The position numbers and the translations under genes were made by a program. A stretch of 64,000 nt of DNA from Limosilactobacillus reuteri (lineage in GTDB: Bacteria; Bacillota; Bacilli; Lactobacillales; Lactobacillaceae): the NCBI RefSeq assembly GCF_034259105.1, contig NZ_CP139476.1, positions 1-64,000 on the forward strand, given 5' to 3'. Positions 1 through 9,200 of the stretch are shown here, one piece after another (within the stretch, counting starts at the first letter, position 1; each line of letters starts with the position of its first letter). The notes under the pieces were generated by a model. That model made no database searches, was not told the DNA's origin, and worked only from the letters and a program-made list of their open reading frames with translations.

Positions 1-1310
1 GGTAATTGGTCAGATCAAAGCTTTGCCGCAGTCAAAAGTCCTGAATTAAAGGGTTATACAGCTGACAAGGCGCAAATTGACAAGCAAACAGTTAATGGGG
101 ACTCCAAGGACTTCACATTCACGGTTACCTATACCAAGAACGCTCCAACGATTACGACAGATAAGAAGACAGTTCATGAGACCATTCATTATGTCTACAA
201 AGATGGCTCAAAGGCAGCCGATGACTATGTTGCTAAGCCAGTAGAGTTGACACGTCAAGTCTCAACTGACGCAGTAACTGGGGCAAAGACGTATGGTAAT
301 TGGTCAGATCAAAGCTTTGACGCAGTCAAAAGTCCTGAATTAAAGGGTTATACAGCTGACAAGGCGCAAATTGACAAGCAAACAGTTAATGGGGACTCCA
401 AGGACTTCACATTCACGGTTACCTATACCAAGAACGCTCCAACGATTACGACAGATAAGAAGACAGTTCATGAGACCATTCATTATCAAGGCGCTGGTAA
501 TCAAACTCCTGCTGATCACACTGCTTCTGTCGACTTCACACGTCAAGTCTCAACTGACGCAGTAACTGGGGAAAAGACGTATGGTGCTTGGTCAGCAGAT
601 CAAAGCTTTGATGCAGTCACAAGTCCTGAATTAAAGGGTTATACCGCAGACAAGGCGCAAATTGACAAGCAAACAGTTAATGGGGACTCAAAGGACTTAG
701 CATTCACGGTTACCTATACCAAGAACGCTCCAACGATTACGACAGATAAGAAGACAGTTCATGAGACCATTCATTATCAAGGCGCTGGTAATCAAACTCC
801 TGCTGATCACACTGCTTCTGTCGACTTCACACGTCAAGTCTCAACTGACGCAGTAACTGGGGCAAAGACGTATGGTCCTTGGTCAGCAGATCAAAGCTTT
901 GACGCAGTCAAAAGTCCTGAATTAAAGGGTTATACAGCTGACAAGGCGCAAATTGACAAGCAAACAGTTAACGGGGACTCAAAGGACTTAGCATTCACGG
1001 TTACCTATACCAAGAACGCTCCAACGATTACGACAGATAAGAAGACAGTTCATGAGACCATTCATTATCAAGGCGCTGGTAATCAAACTCCTGCTGATCA
1101 CACTGCTTCTGTCGACTTCACACGTCAAGTCTCAACTGACGCAGTAACTGGGGAAAAGACGTATGGTCCTTGGTCAGCAGCTCAAAGCTTTGACGCAGTC
1201 AAAAGTCCTGAATTAAAGGGTTATACCGCTGACAAGGCGCAAATTGACAAGCAAACAGTTAATGGGGACTCAAAGGACTTAGAATTCACGGTTACCTATA
1301 CCAAGACTCC
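1..1310 (+). repeat. tandem 291-294 bp coding repeats
   Basis: Near-identical direct repeats with phase marks at 52, 346, 637, 928 and 1219. The first interval is 294 bp and the later ones 291 bp; the later units carry one residue difference in the GxWSADQSF segment and use HYQGAGNQ in place of HYVYKDGSK. All units are in frame. Confidence 0.95.
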
Positions 1311-1575
1311 AGGTAATGGTACGGACACAGGAAATTCCAGTTCTAACCAACCAGGGAATCCTTCCCAGCCAAGTAACGCTACTAACAATGGAGTAATCAA
1401 TACGTCGACTAATACAGGATCTAAAGTTAACAACAGTGCTGTTAATTCACCAGAATTACCTCAAACTGGTGAAAACAATAGTCAAAGTCAAACAATGTCA
1501 TCTATTGGTATTTTGTTAGCAATGTTTGGAAGTTTACTCGGTTTTCTTGGTATCAAGAAACGTCGTAATGATTAA
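1..1575 (+). CDS. LPXTG-anchored mucus-binding-type repeat protein, 3' part
   Basis: The frame is open from base 1, so the gene begins left of the window. An internal TTG at 247 is not the true start. The visible 524 residues carry about 4.5 copies of a 97-98 residue unit, seen at GYTADKAQIDKQTVNGD starting at 52, 346, 637, 928 and 1219. The unit resembles Mub B2/MucBP-type repeats of lactobacillar mucus-binding adhesins. After the repeats comes a Ser/Asn/Pro/Gly-rich wall-spanning linker, then a sortase signal LPQTGE, a hydrophobic stretch and a KKRRND tail. The product is therefore expected to be covalently attached to peptidoglycan and displayed for adhesion to mucus or other glycoproteins. 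The repeats are nearly identical at DNA level, so copy number may vary by recombination. Ligand specificity is inferred from the family only. Confidence 0.88.
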   Translation, partial: GNWSDQSFAAVKSPELKGYTADKAQIDKQTVNGDSKDFTFTVTYTKNAPTITTDKKTVHETIHYVYKDGSKAADDYVAKPVELTRQVSTDAVTGAKTYGNWSDQSFDAVKSPELKGYTADKAQIDKQTVNGDSKDFTFTVTYTKNAPTITTDKKTVHETIHYQGAGNQTPADHTASVDFTRQVSTDAVTGEKTYGAWSADQSFDAVTSPELKGYTADKAQIDKQTVNGDSKDLAFTVTYTKNAPTITTDKKTVHETIHYQGAGNQTPADHTASVDFTRQVSTDAVTGAKTYGPWSADQSFDAVKSPELKGYTADKAQIDKQTVNGDSKDLAFTVTYTKNAPTITTDKKTVHETIHYQGAGNQTPADHTASVDFTRQVSTDAVTGEKTYGPWSAAQSFDAVKSPELKGYTADKAQIDKQTVNGDSKDLEFTVTYTKTPGNGTDTGNSSSNQPGNPSQPSNATNNGVINTSTNTGSKVNNSAVNSPELPQTGENNSQSQTMSSIGILLAMFGSLLGFLGIKKRRND

Positions 1576-1690
1576 CCATTAAATAAATATATCTGTAGCG
1601 AATATAGATTATTTAAAGAGGACCCTGAAGAATATGAAGTGCCCTACAATTGTTAGACAAGAAATCTAATGATTGTGGGGCACTTTTCAT

Positions 1691-2224
1691 ATGGTCAAAT
1701 ATAAATCAGAATTGAAGGCACAGATTGTCCATGAATACCTGTCAACTTCACAAAGTGCTTATGATTTAAGCAAAAAGTATCAGATTAATAGACGAGAAAT
1801 AGCTAAGTGGGTTCAGCGATACCGTTTGAATGGGATTAATGGCCTTAAACGTCGTCGTCAGAAACGAACCTTTACCACCGACTTCAAGTTAAATGTGATA
1901 GACTACTATCAAACTCATGAGGATTCAATGGCCGAAGTAGCGGCTCGTTTTGATATCTTAGCGGCACAGGTCTCTGCTTGGCGCACACAATTTAAACGAG
2001 ACGGGATTACAGCTTTGAAGCCTCACCCGAAAGGTAGGCCGTCAAAAGTGAAACGTACTAAAAAACAAATCCGCCAGCTCGCCAATAAGAGTGAAGTGGA
2101 ACAATTAAAGGAAGAATTAGCGAAGAAGAACCAAGAACTCTATAACACCAAGTTGGAGCGTGATCTCTTAAAAAAATCGCTGTCCCTGTTCGGACCCTCA
2201 AAGCCCGGAAGAAAACCCAAATAG
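1691..2224 (+). CDS. IS3-family transposase OrfA
   Basis: A 177-residue protein with two helix-turn-helix segments: one in the first 55 residues (YDLSKKYQINRREIAKWVQRY), the second around residues 65-115 (AEVAARFDILAAQVSAWRTQF). A leucine-rich coiled coil follows (EVEQLKEELAKKNQEL). This is the usual IS150-type OrfA layout, which binds the terminal repeats. ATG 1691 is preferred to an upstream start at 1673 because homologues begin MVKYKSEL. An A7 run at 2170-2176 near the end is a typical -1 frameshift site for making the OrfAB transposase. The -1 frame is open from there straight into OrfB. Confidence 0.9.
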   Translation: MVKYKSELKAQIVHEYLSTSQSAYDLSKKYQINRREIAKWVQRYRLNGINGLKRRRQKRTFTTDFKLNVIDYYQTHEDSMAEVAARFDILAAQVSAWRTQFKRDGITALKPHPKGRPSKVKRTKKQIRQLANKSEVEQLKEELAKKNQELYNTKLERDLLKKSLSLFGPSKPGRKPK

Positions 2225-3120
2225 TGGATCAGATCAGGGACGATCAAGCATCACTACCCAAGAAGCAGCGTTATAAGATTGGTGACCTTCTTAAAGCCAT
2301 TGAACTTCCCAAGGCTACTTATCACGATGAGCGGAAACGAATAGCTAACCACCATGATAAATATACTGAAGTTAAGCAAGTGATTCTTCAAATTGCTCAA
2401 CAGTTTCAGATTCGTGGGCGTTGGACTGCGGGCTATCGCCGCATTCAAGCCGCTTTAGATAAACTTAACTTACACTTGTCGGGTGACACGATTCGGAAGT
2501 TAATGCGTGAATTGGACGTCCAGGTAGGCCTATATAACTGCCATCGGAATGGTAAATATTCATCTTATCATGGCACCGTTGGTAAGGTTTCAGATAATAA
2601 ATTAAAGCAAGAATTCAATGAAAAACAACCTTATCGGGTTATTCATACTGACGTAACGCAGGTTCGCTTAGCTAACCATCAATGGGCTTACATCTCAGTG
2701 ATGATTGACGAAGCGAGTCAAGAGATCCTGGCTTTCCAGATTAGTACTAGTCCCAATAAAGACTTAATTATGCGAACTATAAAAGAATTAGTTAACAATT
2801 TACCTGATGATGCGCAACCAATTATCCATTCAGATCAAGGTTGGCATTACCAGTTAGCTTACTATACCCAAAAACTAGCGGATCTTCAGTTTATTCAAAG
2901 CATGTCCCGCAAAGGGAATTGCTTAGATAACGCTCCCGTAGAAAGTTTCTTTCACTTATTTAAGACTGAATTACTAGCTGGCTTTCCACCATGCAAGGAC
3001 ATTATTGAGTTAACTAAACTTTCATACGATTATGTTCAATACTTTAATCATGTTAGGACAACCTTAAAAACGAAAGGCATGACCCCGATTGAATACCGAA
3101 ATCATGCCTTAGCAGCTTAA
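2224..3120 (+). CDS. IS3-family transposase OrfB (DDE catalytic part)
   Basis: About 298 residues with the rve-type DDE integrase core: HTDVTQVRL (first D), HSDQGWHYQ (second D) and NCLDNAPVESFFHLFKTE (catalytic E). Upstream is the HTH_21-like region with GRWTAGYRRIQAAL. A GTG at 2224 opens the listed frame, but this frame is open back to the A7 run at 2170-2176. The active enzyme is therefore most likely an OrfAB fusion made by -1 frameshifting. It looks intact. Confidence 0.92.
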   Translation: MDQIRDDQASLPKKQRYKIGDLLKAIELPKATYHDERKRIANHHDKYTEVKQVILQIAQQFQIRGRWTAGYRRIQAALDKLNLHLSGDTIRKLMRELDVQVGLYNCHRNGKYSSYHGTVGKVSDNKLKQEFNEKQPYRVIHTDVTQVRLANHQWAYISVMIDEASQEILAFQISTSPNKDLIMRTIKELVNNLPDDAQPIIHSDQGWHYQLAYYTQKLADLQFIQSMSRKGNCLDNAPVESFFHLFKTELLAGFPPCKDIIELTKLSYDYVQYFNHVRTTLKTKGMTPIEYRNHALAA

Positions 3121-3203
3121 TAATTTAATTTTGTCTAACTTTTGTCTTGCACTTCATAGCTCCACTTTATGTGGGGCTTTTTATTTTGCTTATTTTTAGT
3201 AAA

Positions 3204-3232
3204 GAAGTGTTATTTGTTTTTAATAACACTTC
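3204..3232. repeat. perfect inverted repeat, 11-7-11, recombinase-core-like
   Basis: GAAGTGTTATT at 3204-3214 and its exact reverse complement AATAACACTTC at 3222-3232, separated by 7 nt. Two 11-bp arms with a 6-8 bp spacer is the standard geometry of a tyrosine-recombinase crossover site. It lies about 100 bp upstream of a tyrosine recombinase gene. An operator or hairpin role cannot be excluded. Confidence 0.55.
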
Positions 3233-3275
3233 CTAATTTAAGCTATTTTAGCACTCGTTTTTCTGGTAAAATAAA

Positions 3276-3312
3276 GAAGTGTTATAATTCTATATATCAA
3301 AAAATAACACTT
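3276..3312. promoter_or_regulatory. second inverted copy of the same arm motif upstream of recombinase
   Basis: GAAGTGTTAT (3276-3285) and ATAACACTT (3304-3312), with an 18-nt spacer. The right arm ends just before the ribosome-binding site of the recombinase gene. The motif is shared with the 3204-3232 repeat, so one protein probably binds both. Its position suggests autoregulation. Confidence 0.45.
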
Positions 3313-3327
3313 GTATTAGGTGGTTTT

Positions 3328-3921
3328 ATGAAACAGTTAGTCTTGCCTATAAAAGACTCTTATGTGTTATCTGAAGTACAAGATACGTTACTAAATAACT
3401 TTAGAGCTGGTGTTAGAAACTACACTATCTTTCAAGTTGGGAAAGCTACCTTACTTCGAGTAAGTGACGTACTCAGATTAAAACAAGAAGATGTCTATGA
3501 TAAATATGGTGAGGTAAAAAGAAATGCATTTATTAAAGACAAAAAGACGGGTAAGCAAAATACATTGTATTTAAAACCTGTCCGTGAAGATTTAGAAAAT
3601 TACAAAAAATGGTTAGAAGAAAATAATTATTACCTAACAACGCCATGGTTATTTCCATCGACGACTAGACCCAACAAACACATTGACGAAAGACAATATT
3701 ATACGGTCATGCATAAAGTTGGAGATCTCCTGGACATTCCATATCTTGGAACACACACTATGCGCAAGACCGGCGCTTATCGAGTTTATGTACAGAGTAA
3801 TTATAATATCGGATTAGTTATGTCATTACTTAACCATTCATCGGAAGAAATGACCTTGAGATATTTGGGACTAGATCAAGTGTCTCGAGAAAGACTGTTA
3901 GATAAAGTTGATTTTGGGTAA
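3328..3921 (+). CDS. small tyrosine recombinase/integrase
   Basis: A 197-residue site-specific recombinase that consists almost entirely of the catalytic domain. Visible catalytic residues are Arg in LLRVSDVLRL, Lys in FIKDKKTGKQ, the HTMRKTGAYR box (H-x-x-R), His in LLNHSSEEMT and the nucleophile candidate Tyr in LRYLGLD. Start ATG 3328 is chosen because TAGGTGG sits at good spacing and family members of this size start close to it; the frame is open further upstream to 3169. Small recombinases of this kind act in plasmid multimer resolution or cassette integration. It is followed 9 bp later by a membrane protein gene. Confidence 0.85.
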   Translation: MKQLVLPIKDSYVLSEVQDTLLNNFRAGVRNYTIFQVGKATLLRVSDVLRLKQEDVYDKYGEVKRNAFIKDKKTGKQNTLYLKPVREDLENYKKWLEENNYYLTTPWLFPSTTRPNKHIDERQYYTVMHKVGDLLDIPYLGTHTMRKTGAYRVYVQSNYNIGLVMSLLNHSSEEMTLRYLGLDQVSRERLLDKVDFG

Positions 3922-3930
3922 GGAGATAAT

Positions 3931-4188
3931 ATGCAGCCATTATATATTTTGCAGGGACTTATATGTCTCAATATTCTATTTCAATTAATTGCTACTTCAT
4001 TTTTTAATAGGAAGAAAAAGCATTGGATTGCCATTGCACAAATGAGTTTAAGTGTTATTGTTTTAGCTCTTGTCTCAACAGAGCTCTTTGTTATTGGGCG
4101 TGTTAACTTTCCAGTAGTACTTACATTCATTCTTCAATGTGCTTTAATTCGTATATTTTGGAAGACGCTTAGAATGTTCGAAAATTAA
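3931..4188 (+). CDS. small multipass membrane protein, unknown
   Basis: 85 residues with three hydrophobic segments, roughly residues 3-22, 30-52 and 56-76. I do not recognise a family. It starts 9 bp after the recombinase stop with an AAGGAG ribosome site, so the two are probably co-transcribed. No charged catalytic motif is visible. Confidence 0.6.
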   Translation: MQPLYILQGLICLNILFQLIATSFFNRKKKHWIAIAQMSLSVIVLALVSTELFVIGRVNFPVVLTFILQCALIRIFWKTLRMFEN

Positions 4189-4295
4189 CACTATATAATA
4201 GGAAGAAACTCGTTCAAAAAAGAAAAAAGGTGATTATCGACAGTTCATATATTTATAACGTCGTTTGTAAAATTAAGTTAGAAAAAATAAAAAGC

Positions 4296-4353
4296 CATTT
4301 GTGATTGCCTTTCTTTTGAATATCCCTAATCAAAAGAAAGGCAATCACAAATG
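4296..4353 (+). promoter_or_regulatory. perfect 24-bp hairpin covering the transposase ribosome site and start codon
   Basis: Bases 4296-4319 are exactly complementary to 4330-4353, with a 10-nt loop. The 3' arm contains the AGAAAGG ribosome site and the ATG at 4351. Such hairpins are known in several IS elements to block translation from transcripts entering from outside. In element B (40285) the 5' arm is damaged and 4 bp shorter. Confidence 0.8.
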
Positions 4354-5319
4354 ACCTATAAACATCTTACCACACGTGAATTAACTCTCATAGCTGATTT
4401 TTGGTATCAAGGTACTAAAGCTTATCGGACTGCTAAATTACTTCAGCGTAGTCAAGAAACCATCTATCGTGTTTATCGTTTCCTCAACGACGGTAAAACC
4501 ATCGACCAATATCTTCAGACTTATCAGCGTCATAAGCGTCGTTGTGGTCGGAAGCAGACCCAACTGCCAACTATCGAAGTTAACTATATCCATGCGCAAA
4601 TCAAGGCAGGTTGGACTCCTGATACTATTATTGGTCGTCATGAACACCCAATTAGCTGCAGTATGCGCACCCTTTATCGCATGTTTGCCCGCAATCAGTA
4701 TGGCTTTTCCGTTAAACAGCTACCGATGAAAGGAAAACGCCATCCCAATGGCTATGTGGAACATCGTGGTAAAGCTGGCCAATTAGGACGCAGTATCTAT
4801 CAACGATATCGTGATTTTCCGCATTACCAACATGAATTTGGGCACTTTGAAGCTGATACAGTTCAAGGTAAAGCTCACCGCGGAGCGGTAATGACGCTAG
4901 TAGAGCGACAATCCAAAGTAATGATTGTCCTTAATATTCATCATAAAACAGACGAAGCAGTGAATTGTCAGCTTGATCAATGGCTCGCTAAACTGCCACG
5001 TCACTTTGTTAAATCAATTACTTTTGATAACGGGAAAGAATTTGCTGGATGGCGAGAAATAGCCAATAAGTATGATCTTCACACCTATTTTGCGGAAGTC
5101 GGTGCTCCCAATCAACGAGGGTTAAACGAAAATAATAACGGCCTCTTGCGTCGTGATGGTCTTAGTAAAAAGCTAGATTTTCGCGATTTACCAGACGAAC
5201 TAGTCACTCAGCTAATGCATCGTCGCAACAATATCCCACGAAAATCTCTTAATTATCGTACACCATTAGAAGTATTCTTGAGTCATGTCACAGAAGAACA
5301 ACTTTCACCTTTTTTCTAA
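4351..5319 (+). CDS. IS30-family transposase (322 aa)
   Basis: N-terminal HTH (residues about 8-50: TRELTLIADFWYQGTKAYRTAKLLQRSQETIYRVYRF, shown in parts here), a second DNA-binding segment and a C-terminal DDE core: FEADTVQGK (D), TFDNGKEFAG (D) and NQRGLNENNNGLLRR (E). Full length. It differs from the copy at 40373 by very few residues (T/A near residue 27). Translation is probably held low by the hairpin described at 4296-4353. Confidence 0.93.
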   Translation: MTYKHLTTRELTLIADFWYQGTKAYRTAKLLQRSQETIYRVYRFLNDGKTIDQYLQTYQRHKRRCGRKQTQLPTIEVNYIHAQIKAGWTPDTIIGRHEHPISCSMRTLYRMFARNQYGFSVKQLPMKGKRHPNGYVEHRGKAGQLGRSIYQRYRDFPHYQHEFGHFEADTVQGKAHRGAVMTLVERQSKVMIVLNIHHKTDEAVNCQLDQWLAKLPRHFVKSITFDNGKEFAGWREIANKYDLHTYFAEVGAPNQRGLNENNNGLLRRDGLSKKLDFRDLPDELVTQLMHRRNNIPRKSLNYRTPLEVFLSHVTEEQLSPFF

Positions 5320-5815
5320 TTTAAATTGACATTTCAGGTAAGGAAAAATTTGGAGACATTCGCGATATAATTGCGACAAGATTGTCCCCCAGATGATTAA
5401 TGAGCTTTGTATAACCTTATTATTCCATCTCAGACGAAATGAAAAACTAATTAACATATAGTTGATCATTTAAATTCCTCTAAGAGCTTATTTTTAATGT
5501 TGAGTTGTAAGAGAAACTTCGGTAAAATAAAAAGGTAGATATTTCCCACAAATATCTCACCCCAATATTCATTCAATAAAATCTCTTCCAAGAAATTTTA
5601 TTGAAAATATGTTTCTTTTTAGACCCAAATTGTCAACTCAAGTGTAACATGGCTATGAAGCTAAATATTGATGAAAACATTGTTGAGCGGTGTGGTAGTG
5701 AAGAAGCTTGCGGGGCTTGGTATTTATAGCTTGGACTGCTTGGTGGAGGTAGAGAAGGGATTGCTTAATGGGGTGTCCCTTGGGATAGAATTGACGAAGC
5801 AGTCCATTATTGTTT

Positions 5816-6001
5816 TCATTGCTTCCCAAACATCTTAACGGTCATATCTTCACAAGCACCAAATGAACACAGAATGCCTTCATTTGGAGTGATTCCGTCG
5901 TCATAGCCGTTGTCTTTCTTTTGCGTATTAAATATTACGTTAAAATCATGAACATGTGAAATGAGTTTATTGGAATCGTTCGTATTGTAATTATGACACA
6001 T
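5816..6001 (-). CDS. short hypothetical frame, doubtful
   Basis: 61 residues, MCHNYNTNDSNKLISH at the start, with a TAGGAAA ribosome-like site upstream of ATG 6001. No recognised motif. It could be the remnant of a longer gene. Kept because of its start context, but it may be chance. Confidence 0.25.
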   Translation of the reverse strand: MCHNYNTNDSNKLISHVHDFNVIFNTQKKDNGYDDGITPNEGILCSFGACEDMTVKMFGKQ

Positions 6002-6107
6002 GCATAACTATTTCCTATTTTAGAGTTATGCGCTTTCTGTGTAACTCACTTTTCGTCATGTAAGTGAGTCGGTGCGGTTTTACCTTCAACCGTATCTCCC
6101 AATAAAA

Positions 6108-6145
6108 GAAGAGGCTCTTCGCTATGTGAAGGGCCTCTTTTGTAT
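6108..6145. terminator. bidirectional terminator-like hairpin
   Basis: Stem GAGGCTCTTC / GAAGGGCCTC with one mismatch, followed by TTTTG on the plus strand and preceded by AAAAGAA, giving T-rich tails in both directions. It separates the degraded interval from the methyltransferase operon. Confidence 0.65.
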
Positions 6146-6255
6146 TGGTAAACAATCCCCCGCAATACTATAATTAAAAGTAAAACAAGTATTTTATAAA
6201 GCTAATTGCCATTATAAAAAATCAAGGGCTTAAAAGTAGAAAATGGGAGAGTCAT

Positions 6256-9200
6256 ATGAATCAAAGCAAAGAACAAACCTTAATTCAAAGTATGGAAGGC
6301 GACCAAGAATCGGCTAAAATCTTGTCTGAATATCTAGGCTACAAAATTGGTAAAAATCCGGTTGACCCTGAAGGAAATACTCGTATTTTCTTTACTGGCA
6401 AGGATGATGAACCAAAGACAGCAGTGTTGGCAGTTCTTCCCCTTCCTGAGCTGACAACTAACTCAACCACAGTTGATATTCGGAAATTATACGAAAAGGT
6501 TATTAAGATCAAGGATACTGAGCTCAGTGTTGACTTTACGGTTCCTGTAATTGGCTTTATCGGTAAGAAGCGCCTTGTCTTTTTCAAAACTGTTGGTGGT
6601 AATCGTGATACACGTCTTGATCTAAATCCAGAAACTATTGACAAAGACCTCTATATCCGCAATTTTAGTTATCTGAAAAATGACAGTATTGTTGTAGAAA
6701 CTAGTCCCTTCGGTTTTGGAGCAGAAGTCAAAGTTAATGACGCAGCCTTTCGCCGAGAACTCTCATCTAGTTTCCTAACAATGGTTTCAATGTACCGTAA
6801 GAAACTTTCAGAATGGATTACAGCTACTAACTTAAAGAATCAACTCTATGATCTAGTAGATGATCAGGCTAAGGAATCAATCAAAAATAATGACATTAAT
6901 ACTTTAGCTCAAAATGAATCTTACAATTCGGTACTATCAACTGTTGTCGATACTATTTCATTACGTCAATTAATGCGGCGTTTCCTTGAAGGTTATTATG
7001 GTGCAGACTCATTTAACGTTAAAGGCATTGCTCTTGGAGTTGGTAGTGGAACCCTTGATGAGGCTATAGAACGCGCAGTCACCATTGCAAAAAACGTTAG
7101 CGAAGAAAAACAAATTAAAAAGCTCAATCGAAAAAAGGTTCCAATTGGTCAACTAGATCTTTTTGATGTTGGATTTACTGATGAAGAATTGGATGTAACT
7201 TCTCGAGTTGAAGTTAAAGAAGGCCAGGGAGATTACTTAGCTAATCTAAGTCAGAAAGCCAATGAACAATTTCGCTTAGCTTATGGTGGAGACCTCTTTG
7301 CCGGTAGTATTGGCAAAGTCGCTACAAAAATTGACCATGAACTAGCAAAGAAGAATACTCTTGATTGGGTTAAGCCATATATTGATACTAAGGCCGGTAA
7401 TTATAGCTTCCGCTTTGAAGATATGCCGCCCGAAGCAATTGAAAAGCAATATGAAGACTCGATGAGTCAAAACGTTCAAATTTCCTTCAACAAAGATAAA
7501 AATCAGCCTGAAGTTTTCTTTGGGGATGACGAAGTAGAACGAAAGACTAAAGGAGCCTATTATACTGACCAAAGATTTGTTGAGTATATGGTAAATAACA
7601 CAGTTAATGTTGAGTTTCAAAAACGTTATCAAATTATCCGAAAAAATGTTAAAAATGGTAACGTTAATGAAATTGACGAAGCAATTAAACATTTGCTAGA
7701 TTTAAAGATTGCTGATTTCTCATGCGGTGGCGGTTCCTTCTTACGCGGAGCTTTCTTAAAGTTAGCAGATCAATTCCAATTACTAAATAGTTTGGATTAT
7801 CCCCAAGAAATTAAGGATAAATACAATTTTCTAGACGGCTCCGAAGATAGCCAATACCAATGGGAAGATTATGTTCTCAAACACATGATCTATGGTGTAG
7901 ATATTGATTACAAGGCAATCATTATTTCTAGCCTTACACTTACTCTTTCTACTCTTCAACACAAGCCTAAGAACACTAAGTTACCCCAATTAATTGGACG
8001 CACTTTAATTCATCAGAATTCACTCATTAATGCTGTGCCATACTACAAACGAGAAGAGGTCTTTGCTAAGTATAAGGATGACATTGCTAAACTACGTAGG
8101 CTGAAATTTACAAACTTCGATCAATTTATTAAGCTTCGTGATAAGTTAACTGATAAGGTCATTCCCGAAGCTGGGGATGTAGCAAACTATGCTGATTTCC
8201 TTAAAATTAGTTGTATTGAATTTGCTTTACCTGAAATCTACTTTAATGAAGACGGTAGTCTTAACATTCATGGTGGAATGGATATAGTTATTGGTAATCC
8301 ACCTTGGGAAATTTGGAAGCCTAATTCTGATGAATTCTTCTCTGAATATGATCCAAGTTACCGTAAATTGCCTAATAAGACAGCAAAGAAAAAACTTGAG
8401 TCACAATTAATGTTACGTTTCCCTAACCTAAATGAAAAATGGGCTAAAGAACAAGATCGAATGAAAGCAGGATCAAAATATTTCCGTTCAAATGACAACT
8501 TCCAATTCCAATCATGGAAAGTAGGAGGAAGAAAAACCTCATCGGATCTTAATTTATATAAGATCTCTTTGGAGCGATTCACACAATTAGCGAATAGTTC
8601 TGCAAGATTTAGTATTCTAGTCCCTGATAATTTTGCTACAGATAATGGCTCTACAGGTTTAAGACATCTTGTAATAGATAAATATAACCTGCAAGAATTT
8701 CTTTCTTTTGAGAATAGAAGCCATATCTTTAATGCAGTAGATGAACGTTATAAGTTTGCTTGTTTAAGTTTTAATGGAGGACAGACAACACAAAAAAATT
8801 TTAAGGCTTTTTTCTATAAGCGCACTTTAGCAGATTTGTTAAACGAATCTGTTAAATTAAACTATCCACTAGACTTTGTAAAGTCAATGGAGCCAGAAAG
8901 ATATGGACTTGTCGAAGCACAGAATCAAAAAATGTTTGATCTTTTTAAAAAAATAAGACTTCGTTTTCCTGATTTACAAACCACAAAATTACTAAAAGTA
9001 AGTCGTGATTTTGATGCTAATAAAGAGGCCAAAAAATTTGAAAAAAATAATAATGAAAATAATCAAATTCCTGTTTACGAAGGGAGGGCAATCGAACAAT
9101 TTACTATTAATCCAAAAGAAGTAAATTTTGCTGTTAAAGAGAAAACTGCTAAAGATAAGGTTGGAAATGACTATAAATCATATAGAATCGCCTTTAGAAA

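Larger units (their letters stand above)
1635..3157 (+). mobile_element. IS3-family element (IS150-like), intact
   Basis: Terminal inverted repeats are visible: TGAAGTGCCCTAC at 1635 and, on the other strand, TGAAGTGCAAGAC ending near 3156, each followed by a GTTAGACAA motif. The element carries two overlapping transposase frames with an A7 slippery run. I see no convincing 3-4 bp target duplication, so one flank may have been rearranged after insertion. It lies directly behind the surface-protein gene and probably removed its native terminator region. Confidence 0.85.
4259..5338 (+). mobile_element. IS30-family element A, 1080 bp, intact, 3-bp target duplication
   Basis: Left end CGTCGTTTGTAAAATTAAG at 4259; right end, read on the other strand, CCTGAAATGTCAATTTAAA, ending at 5338. 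Flanks are TAA (4256-4258) and TAA (5339-5341). A second copy lies at 40285-41360 with AAT on both sides, so the ends and the 3-bp duplication are consistent in both. Confidence 0.92.
5342..6255. other. gene-poor 0.9-kb interval
   Basis: No convincing gene on the plus strand. Visible elements are an imperfect inverted repeat near 5577-5605 (CAATAAAATCTC / TTTTATTG), a short minus-strand frame (5816-6001), an 8-bp hairpin near 6040-6075, and a terminator-like hairpin at 6108-6145. The composition and broken motifs suggest remnants of older genes or insertion elements. Confidence 0.5.

Noticed and set aside
6030..6100. AAGTGAGTCGGTGCGGTTTT resembles the 3' end of a Cas9 tracrRNA (GAGTCGGTGC).
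   Set aside because: Only about 10 bases match, no Cas genes or repeat array are present, and the hairpins around it do not form the tracrRNA layout.
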